A DNA stretch of 64,000 nt from Strix aluco (lineage: Eukaryota; Chordata; Aves; Strigiformes; Strigidae), in the NCBI RefSeq assembly GCF_031877795.1, contig NC_133971.1, positions 14,796,325-14,860,324 of the forward strand, in the 5' to 3' direction. The position numbers were made by a program, and so were the translations under genes. The notes beneath the pieces are model-generated. The model saw only the letters and a program-made list of their open reading frames with translations, made no database searches and had not been told where the DNA came from. Shown here piece by piece: positions 34,201 through 45,778 of this stretch (positions within the stretch are counted from its first letter, which is position 1; the number at the start of each line of letters is the position of its first letter).

Positions 34201-35569
34201 GTTAATAATGTAGTTCCAGTACAACTTTGTCTTTACCAGCCTCCACCAGCACAATCAAAGCAAGCACATGAGCTGTCAGTGAAGAAATGTTTCTTTACAT
34301 TATTTAGATAGCAATACACAAGGGTAGTGCTGATGCTGGCATTGTGTTTCCAGCATGGTTGTCTTCCCTATGAGTGAGACAGTTGAGACATCAGTTTATC
34401 AGTGAGACAGCCTAGTCCAGGTATGGCCATTCCTCTCCAGCTGTTGGGGCTCATCCCTGCAGCACAGCACTTGGCACAGTCCCTTGGCTGACATTTACTG
34501 TGCAGACCAGTGTACCTGTTCCTATGTCAGCCTCTGTAGCAGGCTGTGCAGGGCACCGTTTGCTCCATGCACAGTGTGTGGTCATACTGGTATATTTAAA
34601 AACAGCTTGTGCCCTGTATGCTTGTTGTGAATTTCACGATTATGATGGGAAGTTGCCTGACAATGCAAGGTATGTCACTGGGGGAAACAGGATTTGGAGC
34701 CATCCTAGGAATGCCTTCAGTGATCTGACAAGCAAACTGCTCTGGAGGCCTGTCAGCAGCAGTATTTGGGTGTCCTACCTTAGGAGGAGTCTCAGAACTT
34801 AGCATATGTGTGGTGTGAACGGTCAGGTAAACAGATCTGTCACTTCCAGTTACAGCTCAATATAGATGCAACCACTGCTTCCAAATTTCAATAATGTTTA
34901 CTAGGCTGTAAGTTATCAGAAGGGAGGGACTTGCTGGCATAGTAATGGCATGCTCAAAGTGAATTAAAGAAGCTTTATAGTTCCTGCAGTGCTCAGTGGG
35001 ATGATTCAAATTGATTTGTTACTTATGAATATAAAATTAATTTGTTTACCTTTCTAGGAGTCTAACTCAGTTCCTTGATACAGATGGAATAATCCAATTC
35101 TCATCTTGTGATGTGGACCAGTGATTCTTTTTGAAATTTAGCATGCAGCTGTAGCAGTCTGGATGGGCTTGCAAATTGTTTGAAGATCAGTTGATGGTGA
35201 TTAAATGCATGTTTATTCAGCCTGGTTTGTTCTGTTCACTCCATATGGAAGTTCTGATACTGGTGCTGGTGAAAGCATGACTTCAGCTTTGAGGTGTCTG
35301 TGGTCAACATGCAGGTTGTGCTAATGATTTATTTCAAGGTGTTTATTTCAGAGGGTTAAGTATAAAAACTCTCAAAACTTAGTGTTAGCTGACAACTTCT
35401 TAATGTTAAATAAGGGGTTTGTGGGTTTTAAGATGGAAATGAAAGGAATGACAAGTGCCAGGCCCACTAAAATAAAAAGTATTTTCACGTGTAGAAGGCA
35501 TGTCAAAATTAGTAACTTGGACATGTGGAAAAAGGTGAGGTGGATGTGGTTGATGGGGTGGAAAGTGAT

Positions 35570-35644
35570 AAGGAGGTGTGATCATTTCTGTATGAAGACC
35601 TACAAACCAAGGAGGTGTGATCATTTCTGTATGAAGACCTACAA
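35570..35644. repeat. 39-bp tandem duplication
   Basis: Two copies of AAGGAGGTGTGATCATTTCT and following bases, 36 bp identical in each copy, offset by 39 bp (first copy from 35570, second from 35609). No mismatch within the copies, suggesting a recent event. Confidence 0.9.
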
Positions 35645-38600
35645 GGAAGCAAAATGGAAATTTAAAGTCAATATGGAGGGTGATGAAGACTGGAAAGAAA
35701 CATTACAAGGAGGGGTTGATAAAGATTGTGGTGCCAAGTGAGGAAACCTTATTTTGCTACAGAAGTATGTTTGAGAGAAATTCTAAGTGTCTTACAATAA
35801 ACAAAGAAGATAAGTATTCCTTGGTTTTTCTGTTATGAACAGGTTGCTGAGAGATCTAGTCTTCAGTATAGCAAAATTATGACTAGTGTTAGTTGAGTGT
35901 TCTCTCTCAAAGTCAAAGACAATTGGAAAAACGGCAGTTAAGCTTAACAATATCTCAAAATACTAATTTTTAAATACTGTCTCTATTTACCATATAATTG
36001 CTGATTGTCTTGGTGGAAACACATGGTGAATGGATTCTATGATTTTGTCCTCATTCTATTCCTCTTTAGGTGGCAAAATTCTCATCTGTCTCTATTGTCT
36101 AATGCTCCAGCTTTGTCTCTATTGCTTCATACCTGTGAAATACACCTATCAGAACAAATTCTTGTCATAGGCAATGATGAGACTTGGAGTGCACAAAATC
36201 ACACTGAACATAAAATTAGAAAATACTGCATTTACATTATTGAACTCTGCCATGTTTTATGAAAGTTAAGCTAATGTAGGATTGCCACCGTGTTATTTCA
36301 GTGCTCTGCATGACTCTATGTACTAGTGCCAATCATCTGTTCTCAGTTCCTTCTTGCTGTGCTAGTTGTGCACAGTGACGCTTGTCAATGCTGCTGAAGG
36401 ATTTCATTAAGCAGTTAAATTCATCTAATAGAGGTTGCTGATTTTTTGGAAAGTCTTGTGCTTTCATGTCAGGTCAAAGCAAGGAGTTTCAGTCTGTCAG
36501 TTGTTTGAATGTGCTTATCTGAGTGGTACTTTTACCAGTACTGTATTACGACCCTTATATCCCACCAAATAGTATGATTAACATCAGAGAGTCTTTATGC
36601 GCTTTCAGGGTGCTGTGTTTCCTCATCTGTGCCTCAGCAACAGCACCTAAGTGACCCCATCTAATTTGTCTTAATTCTCACCTTGTTTAGACAGCATCAA
36701 TCAGTTTAGTTATTGTGAGTGAGTGGCATTAACAGCCCTCTCCCAAACTGAAAATTGTTTTGCAAAGAAAACTGCTGAATTTAGATCTCAAAGGGTCCAT
36801 AAACTAATTTGAGGGTGTCTCTGAAATGTGGCAAGGAAAACATGCTGGATGGGAATAGGTTTGCCTTCTGGAGATTGCAGTAGATTGAAAATCGTGTCCC
36901 ATCTGGAGCCTTCCTCATCCTCCTCCTCCTCCATGCCCCTGGAAGAGAAAGTGCTCCTGGGCCTGCTTGTAAAGCAGAGCATGGAGTCCTGGCTCACCAG
37001 CAGCACCTCTGGATCCCAAAGCAACTTTGTGCTGTCACCCTCTCTGCTTCTGTATTTGGAGAGCTGTGCTTGTTCTGCTGGTATAGGGGTTTTCTTCCTG
37101 ACTTTTATCTTCTTTTTTTTCCTTAAAACTGTAAGTCTTGTAATGGTTCTGAAGACTATAGGTATTGTCCCTGAGGACCATGTCTAGAAAGTCTGTTTAA
37201 ACTCTAGAAAACTGGTGGTGCAGAGGGCAGGAAACTGTAACTTACTCATTATATGACTGTGTTAAAGTGCTGTGCTAAGTAGCAGTAGAAGTTCAAGTTG
37301 AACAGTTAAGCTGCTTTATGTTCTCCTTAAAATATCTGCATGAGTTCTGTAAGAGTAATTTGACTGACACACAACTCAATTGCATGGAAGATTTTATGTG
37401 TAGATTTCAAAGGAAAGATTGCTTCTGTACAGAGATTATCAAGGAACGGGGGAATTAAAAAGAAAACCTGGTTATCAATTGCTTTGGACCTTTCTAAACT
37501 TTTTTTCCTAACAGGTGTGAATGACATTATTTCTTCCTTCACTACGCTGTGCTGTGTAGGCTTCATTCCTCTAATTTCTGTTTGTGTTGCAAGTGTGGGA
37601 AAGTTGCTTTTCCATGCTGTAGAATGAAGGGAAATGAGTGTTTCATTACCTGTTTCTTTTCCAGATGCAGCTTAGTTTAGTTTACTGCATGTAAGGGCTG
37701 TTGCAGGAATGTTAACATCTAGACTACTTCCAGAAATGCCTAGTTAGCCTAATTCCAGGGTTCTTTGTTCACAGAATAGAACCTGACATTAGGTTGTTTT
37801 TCTGTTTGCTTCTGGTTAACACTTTCAGTGACTAGGTGTGGAAGATAGCTATACATCTTGAACTTAACTGATGAGTTGGAAAGATAGAACAACTCCTCTC
37901 TTGATTTCCTTGACAAGAATTTTTGTACAGAGTAAAATCCAGGAATAAAATACAGCTTTGGATCAATTTTTGCTATCATGATTACTTAGTATTTTCACTA
38001 TAGGTAAATATCTATCCTAAAATTCAACCTAACGTACTTTAGCTGCTCTTAAGTCACTAGAAGCTGATGATTAGTTTGCTCCAATCTTGTAATTTAAAAA
38101 CAAATTTAAGATAAAAGTTAATTCAGAGGTACCTTTGTCCACATGCATGATTTAGAGGAATAATTGCTTAGGTACCTATAAAAATTTGGAATATGCCTAT
38201 ATCCCTGAAATAATTTAATAAAATGAAGTGAAAAGCATGAAGATAAAACTGAGTACTTGTCCATGGTAATAAACTTTCTGTTATCTCATCTGACTTTCAA
38301 AGCTCTCATTTGATTCATGGTGTGAAAATGAGCTTTTGAAGGTTGTGTGGAAGGACAACAAAAGGAAAACCTTAGAGATGGACCTTCATGCAGCTGTTGG
38401 AGGAACTTTCATAGTCAGTGATGAATTCTTGGTGTGGATGTTTTCTGTAACACTTCAGCTGGTTCCATACCTGCAGAACTTGAGTAGCATATGATAGCTG
38501 GGGGCATGGGAGAACAAGCGTTTCTTAAAAACCCACAGAATTATAGGAGTGGAAGAAAATTCAATGTTTATCTATTTTTCTTCCTTATTTTTAAAATCAC

Positions 38601-38879
38601 ATTGACACTACACTGTACCTATCCTTCAGGTACCTTTTTTTTACTCTAGCGCAAGCAGCTCCATGTTCACTGACATTATACCAAAAATTTAAGAGTTTCG
38701 TTTTTTTTTCCTTTCTCTAGAATATAAACCTTAATTTCAAGTAGTATGCATTTTATTCCAAATATAAGAATTTTCATCTTAACTGGTGAATGTAATTCAG
38801 TGTGTTTTGTTTTGATCAGGACTTTGTGGGCATGTTGATTCTGATTGTTAGCTCAGCAGGAACGTTCTTACCATCTTGG

Positions 38880-39414
38880 TGTTGTCCAAAAAGCGGATTC
38901 GTTGCCCAGTGTGCAATCAGTCAATAATCACACACTCAGGAGAGACATTGCTTATTTATTTTAGGGTTACACAAGCCTAGGTGCTCAGTGGTTTCCCACA
39001 AATCAAGCACGCCAACAAGACTTTTCGCTGTTTATACACAAAACTTGCAGAGTTAGTAATTTTCCAAGTCAATCCTCTCTATGATGATTGGTTAGTAATT
39101 TACGTACAATTATAATACTACTGACACAATACTTCTACTACACATGCTCAGGGGAAGGGTCTTCACCTGTAGGCATGATTTTTAGTATTATAATGAGGGT
39201 AGTTCAGCTAAGGATACATGGACCTTGAGTTTGCTTGCCAAGTTGGCAGTGTATCCTCTTCAAGGTCTGATGGCTCCAGGATGTCCTTGCTCAAAGAAGG
39301 CTACCTACTTGTTCTTCTGATTAGGGATGCCTTTGGCTTTAAGGTATACAAAGAACATCTTTCTTGACCTAAGTATAATATTGCTACATTCTTCTAAAAG
39401 CTTAGCCTTCAACA
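38880..39414 (-). mobile_element. ERV solo LTR, antisense in HOMER1 intron 1
   Basis: The minus strand reads TGTTGAAGG ... TTTGGACAACA, 535 bp, with TGTTG/CAACA terminal inverted repeats. It is flanked by TTGG on both sides (38876-38879 and 39415-39418), a 4-bp target duplication as in class I (gammaretrovirus-like) ERVs. TATAAA lies at 39036-39031 and AATAAA at 38960-38955 on the minus strand. No internal retroviral sequence remains. Because it is antisense, its promoter would transcribe toward HOMER1 exon 1 and its poly(A) signal does not threaten HOMER1 mRNA. Confidence 0.85.
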
Positions 39415-42123
39415 TTGGGAGACCCAGAAAACAGCAGTGCTAGACTGCAAGCTCTTCTGTGCAATTAGGAGGCAGACTTCTAGGAGAGGTTCAGCATGGC
39501 GTGGACAAGCAACTAGTGAGATATTACCTAGATGAAATGCCAGAGCTACAGGTGTAATTGCGACTCACATCTAAGTAAGATGATTTTTACTGCAGAATCC
39601 TGTGCTCTGTGTCCTGTTCTTTCTCTGAAGAATGTGTGTACATTTTCATGTTTCAGTTTTTGCTTTCTCCAGTTTGTGAGATAGCAAAACATGAGTTCTT
39701 GCTATTGATCTGGACATTGAGCATATTTAGTAAGACCCATCTGATTTCACTGTAGCATGGATGAATGTGATCCTTTGCTTGTTTGAAGGAAAATTAGCTG
39801 ACACTGTCATTCAGATTTTCACTGTATTCTGAGAAATAGTAATGCAACTAGAGAATTCACTTAAGTCTTCTCTACTGATATCTCAAATTTATTCTGGAAA
39901 TTAAGAAAAAATTTTAAATATCTGCCATGCAGTGAAGTTAACACTGACCTACCCAAATAATTCATTCCATCAATCTCATGAATTTTCAGTTAATCTATTA
40001 AAACCTTCCCCACGTGATGATAGGCATCTGAAGATGGGATGAGACAAAAGACAATTCTTAGCTTCTGAGTGCTTTTGCATTTTCCATCCCTTTCAATATG
40101 GGGAGGGCCAGGGAGGGCTGCAAGGGGGTTGTTCCTAATGCAAGATGTTGAGGGCAGAATCTGTTTGCTTGGTGTGCTCAAAGTATGCTGACTGAATTAC
40201 CGACCAACTTTACTATTAACACACTTTGTGGTATCTTTGAAGTGGATATATGTGAGTGTGTATGTAAAAAAACACTGATCAGACCACGCAAAAATGAATG
40301 TGATGTTAAGGCCATGAAGGCAAGCGGGACAAAGAAGCATATCGGAGAGAAATATTGAGGGGACAGCTGTTTAAGGGACCCTTGTTCCTGATGCTTTGTA
40401 GGGTTTCACAGTCACTGAGATGCCTGAGCAGAATTGCTGGTGAAATAGATTGGGAAAGTGTATTTTCTAACAGGGAGGGTGCCAAGGAAGAGTAGGTCAG
40501 ATCAAATGAATGACTTGAAATGAGGCAAGAAGGTAAGTCTGAGAGATGGGTCAAAGCCAGGACACTTGGGTCCTGGTCTAAGACTCGCTCCATTCTCATG
40601 TGCTTGGGTCTGCCAGCACAGACAGCGTACTGTCCTGCCACCACCACTGTCCTGACAGTAAACTCACTCTGCTTGGCTTTTCTTGTCCTCTGCGGAGAGT
40701 GGGAACCTGGGCACTGATTTGTCCTGTGTTTTCCAACTCTGCCAGCTTCCATGCTGTTGATGTTATTAAATTTGTGAGACTATAATATCTCTGCTGTGCT
40801 ACAGTTAATTTTAAACCTGTGCTGTGAAAGAAGCTCTTCACTATTCTAAAGTTTACCAGTAACTACTATCCTTCGCTGGTCTCTTGCAAATGGGAAGCTC
40901 ACACAGAAGAGGAATTAATTTAAGTGGACTTTCTCATTGCTCTTCATAATTACATTTTTTGGGTTTGGGGAGACTTTTTTTGTTTTGTTTAATAGAAAGA
41001 GTGTTATTTTCCAATGTATGATAATCCTAGCTCTTGCAATTTTGTATGATAACTATAAATTTTAAGTGCTGTCTGCAGTTGTCTCACAGTGCCTGCTTGT
41101 ATGGTACTCCACTGCCTTTCTTCTTTCTCTTCCTCCTCTGGAAGGTCTTATGTATGGGCTTCCTGAGCATGTTTAGTTGAGATTGACTCATACAGAGTGG
41201 TTCACTTTTTTTCCCAGATGGACTGTTTTACAGGATTACATGCTCATAAAGGTGCCATCCACATCAGTAGATGTGCCACAATGTTATTGGAAGGAATGGA
41301 TTTCAGGAACGTTTTCTGCCCTGCATATTGAAGTTACCTGCTTTCCTGACCTGCCTCCTGTGTCATAGAGAAACTTTTATTAATTGATACAAATAATCAT
41401 AAGTAGACAGTTTTTCTACTAATGAAAGTCCATAATTACGGACTTCATTAGAGTTCGTGTACTCATAGGTGTCAAATTTAGCCTAGCTTGTATATAACAA
41501 TATTATTTGCACCTAGCTGTATGCATGAGTTTTGCATATACTTCTTAGCCCATAGTAAAATGTGAGTTCATTTTTTTTTGTTTTTTTATTTTTTTTAAGC
41601 CTAGGGTTTTAAGGTATGCAAATATAGTGCAACTCTTCTCCTTTCTGCCTGAATAGCTCTCAAATTTCAGCTGGTCTTTACAGGGACATTAATATTTAAA
41701 AGATAATAGATTTCTGAGAATTTTATAAAAACAAAGAGCCAGGGTGAAAAGGCTGCTGGTTGAGAGCAAGAGCTCAGCTCAGAATCTCTTGGGTCAGATG
41801 TTCTGCCCCAAAATGCAGGAAGGTTTGGTTTAGACCATTTTTTATTAATTCTGCTATTTGTACAAATACTTCAAAAAAACCCAAATGAAAATTTGATAAA
41901 GAAAAGGGGTTGCCATCATCACCAACAGCTCCTTATTGAATGAACAGAGCGTGAGACTGGGTGATACGCTGTCTCTTTAGGATGATACAAAATGTTGCAG
42001 GTGTAAAATTTTATGAAGTTCTGTCACATTTTCACTGGGATGAGTACTGTGTTGTTTCTGTTAACATCTAATTGTCTGCCTTCACTATAAGTACTACCAG
42101 GTCTGGAGTCTTTTCCTGTAGGC

Positions 42124-42153
42124 CGTTTTCCAGGGACTCGTTTTCCAGGGACT
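42124..42153. repeat. 15-bp tandem duplication
   Basis: CGTTTTCCAGGGACT occurs twice without gap (42124-42138, 42139-42153), identical copies, within intron 1. Confidence 0.9.
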
Positions 42154-44929
42154 TTTATATGAACCTGTCACAGAATCATTTCCTGTAGTAAACTAAGCTT
42201 TTGCAACTTGGACAGTATCTTAGAGCATGTTGTGATTTCCCATTCACTGGACTAAAGCTACTAAGTGAATTGGAATTCTAATACCAGCTATGACTCAGTC
42301 TGTTTAACATTAGTGTCACCATTGTGCAATGCAGTTTAAGAGGGGAGTCCAGCAATGCTTTTACTTTATATACCTTTTGATGTTAGAAACTGTTTCATTG
42401 ATTCAGTGGTGGGGGTTTGCCATTATCTTCTAGAGTTATCTGTCATCTAAGGAACTTCAAAAATCTAATGTTTTCATATTTTTCAGTATGAATATGCTTC
42501 AGTATTTTCAAAGTCTGATCTGTAATTTCATAGGATTGGAATTACTTTAAAACATGTTCTGTATTTCTACCATCTTTGAAACTCCTTTCTTCACATTTAA
42601 GACTAGAGCTAATGAGCGAAGAACATGGATGAAGAAGCATAGATGCTGTAGTGTGGGCAAAGGTGGAGCGGAAGGGGCAGAGTTTATGAGCTGGGGTTTG
42701 AACCTTTCCTTCTGAAAAACAGGCAACACTGGACATCAAAATATCTATTGTAGAATTATAAAAATAAATATTAAAAACATAGGCTACAACATAACCTTGG
42801 AAAACCGAAGTATTGGAGCTGACCAAGCTGATTAAGCCAGCAGGCCTGGCAGCCATCTTGTGGCATATCAGCAAAGCTTTTTCTCCTCGTCACCCATGAC
42901 AATACACTAATTTAAATATGAGCAGGTCACTAAATTATTTTCTTCTGATTTCCTGTATTTCATATCCATTAAGTACTGTGTGATATCTGATTTTAAGCTG
43001 AAACACTTCAGTTGGTCAAAACATTGGATCCTTGAAAATCTGACGTACAGTATGTAATGATGTTTCTGGCAAAAGTAAATGCATTTTTTACTTTATAGGT
43101 TTAATGAAAGGTTCTGGATAATTTTTCTCTTCAAATCCTGAAAAATTGCTGGTATGCTAACTCAGAAGTGGTTAAAGGTCTAATACTAAAAGCTGATTGT
43201 TAAATGCAAACAAAACAGTTTAGAAAAAATCTGGAAGGCACTGCTCTGTGCAGTGTTATATAGCTATAGAACATATTCTGTAGAGTAAGACATTGAACTT
43301 TATAGGTTAAAAAGATGCGTATATGTATTAACTTCTAACTGAATACAGAAAACTTACCAAGCTTTTTAGGAACAACTTCCTAACCTTTTGCTGACCTTGA
43401 GTAAACCTGACTCAAACCCGAAACATAACAGCAAAAGCAAGTCTAAGAATCTTAAGTGTAGAACTGGATAAACTGCTGATGGTATAGGAGGGATTTCGAT
43501 CTAGTTGCTTGGTTGTAACTTCCATTTCTTTCACTATCTCAAAGCTTGTTTTGAGACACTAAAGTTGTTATTGTATGTGCGTAATACAGAAAGCAAAATC
43601 TTAAGATGTACTTGTTTCATAAGTATGCTGACTATGGTTTGTTCAAGTACTTCATAATTTTGATTTTTATTTCAAGATGGCAGTTGTCAGTCACTTTCTG
43701 TCCAGAGAAAGATTTTATTTCCGAATGGTTTCCATGCAACAGGGAGTCAATGTTATGCAATACTGTCCCACAAGCTACCATATACAGTATTTATCAGACT
43801 TCAGAGCATTTTTAGGAATAAGGAATATTCTGTTTTTTTCTGTTGATTTGAATTGTATTCTGTAGAGCTTGTTGACTCAGGCTCCTGAGGAACCGTTGGC
43901 TGTTTGGATGCCATAGCTGACAAATTAGTCTTGAGTATAGCTGCACTTCTAATCACTCTCTTCATTTCTTTTCAGGGATCTCTCCTCAAGCAGCTTAGAG
44001 TAATAAAAACTTGGTGCAGCTTTAAAAACAAGCTAGGGAGAGTATTTTTTTTAAGACTATAGCAGGGCACTGGGAGAAAGCTGTAGTCTTGGTATGCGGT
44101 CATTTTGAAAGAGCATAAAGGTCTTTGTCATATCCTAAATCTGAGGGTATTGAGCAAATGCCTGAGAGATCATGCAGGGGATTCATGTTGTTTGGTATGG
44201 GGAGAAATTACCTTGTATGACAGATATATAGAGGCTCAGAACTCACTGTGTGCAAAATTACCACCTGCAGAAACGTGTGCTATGCCTAGTGAGAGAGTTT
44301 GCAGTCCTTAGGACGGCCAGAGTGTGTGTGCTGAGCCTGCAGGCTGCCATGTGGCAGGGTCTGCTGTGCCTGTGGCTGTAATGGGCGGGGGGGCAGCACA
44401 CTTTTTGTCCAGTGTGGATAGGGAACTTAAAGTGTGGTTGTACTCCAGTTCTGAGCATAGGGATGTTGTCCTGGTTTTGGATGCACAAGGTATTGTCTTC
44501 CTCTGAAACTCTTGAGACTGAAGTCCTAAGGGTAGGATCCTGCTCTGTTTGCAACTTTGAAATGTGATGAAAAGGACTTCCAAGGCACATTTTGTTGGAT
44601 TTGTCTTGAAAGCAGTCTTGTATGTGGACTCTATGTGCATCAAAAACAGTAAGTCTAGATAATGCACTTTGGAGTTTATAAGATCCATATTAGGGAAATA
44701 GAAATTGCTGAAATGATTGATGTGAATGTTCATTCTCATGGACTTTAGAGCTATCAAAGCTGAGTTTAGTAGGTGGACCCCATCACACTGGACCTGCTTA
44801 TTCATCCCCTTTTGTCCTACTGCTTGGAGAAAATAGCTCTGCTGAGAGATTTAAAACTTCTAGTGTATTTGAATGCTTTGGGAATCCAAGAAGCTGTTGT
44901 ATAAAGTTTTAGATCTGTTTTTTGTGTTT

Positions 44930-45420
44930 GCAGCAGGGAGGGAATGTCATGTGCAACAAACCCATTTTGATTCAGGAAATTGAATTCAAATTAGTTTATT
45001 TCCGATGAAGATGAAGACAAACAATTAAACACAGAAAACATACCTCATCTTCCCTGCAGACACCTCTCTAACTCCTTCCTGGTCTCCCATCTTGTCACCA
45101 CAAGTGGTACTCAGAAGATGGCAGTCAGTGCCTGTGGTGGCGCTTTTTTTTAAAACTCAATTCCTCCATGGGCCACAGTCCCCTCAGTGTTACACCTGCT
45201 CCTGCATCTGCTGTCTGCTCCTGCTTGGGCAGCTTGTTGCTCTGGTCCATGCTCAGGTGTCATCTCCTGTGTGTCTTGTTTTTCTCCAGCCCCAGTCCTG
45301 GTCTGTTCTTGTGTCTGCACAGAGCAGTCCCTGACCTTGTCCTCGACGGTGTAGCACCCTCCCTACCAAAACCTTGTCAAGTTAGCCCAGTATGGAGGGG
45401 AAAGGGAGATGGGTGTGTAA
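44930..45420 (-). mobile_element. Degenerate retroelement fragment (avian ERV-like), antisense
   Basis: The minus-strand text resembles a widespread avian repeat: a segment like CAAGGTTTTGGTAGGGAGGG near 45375, G/A-rich repeated 'gagcagg' phrases, and a 3' part with an AATAAA signal (45000-44995, minus) followed by a stretch like AAATGGGTTTGTTGCACATG. The assignment rests on memory of this repeat group; the copy is old and its ends are uncertain. Confidence 0.4.
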
Positions 45421-45740
45421 TTTAGAAAAAAATTTTTGACATCATTAACACACCGTAAGGGGAGGCAAGTAGGACATCAAGTAAAGTTGTAGAAGTTCAT
45501 ACCTTCTTTTCAGTGGCCTTATTGTTTTTATAATAACTAAGACAACAGAAACCCAGCCTTGAGAAGTTGTAGATACTATGGCAATGAAAATAATTTTGGA
45601 GTTACGGTAAACAGTGTGGGGAAAGAAGTAAGAGGAAGGTGATCTTCAGCACTAGTGCTGACACAATATGGAAGTACCAGACAGATAAAAGAATAGATAT
45701 TTTTATGGATTAGCAAGTAAAGTTCTTGCTAACCTTCTGT

Positions 45741-45778
45741 ACTAATTTAAGCTTTTTTTTGTGAAAGCTTTAATTAGT
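45741..45778. repeat. 15-bp inverted repeat, 8-nt loop
   Basis: Arms ACTAATTTAAGCTTT (45741-45755) and AAAGCTTTAATTAGT (45764-45778) pair at 14 of 15 positions around the loop TTTTTGTG. No terminal duplication or transposon body was identified around it. Confidence 0.8.

Noticed and set aside
44308..44805. 165-codon minus-strand frame in intron 1
   Set aside because: No recognisable motif; length is within chance expectation for this much sequence, and no splice or poly(A) context supports it.
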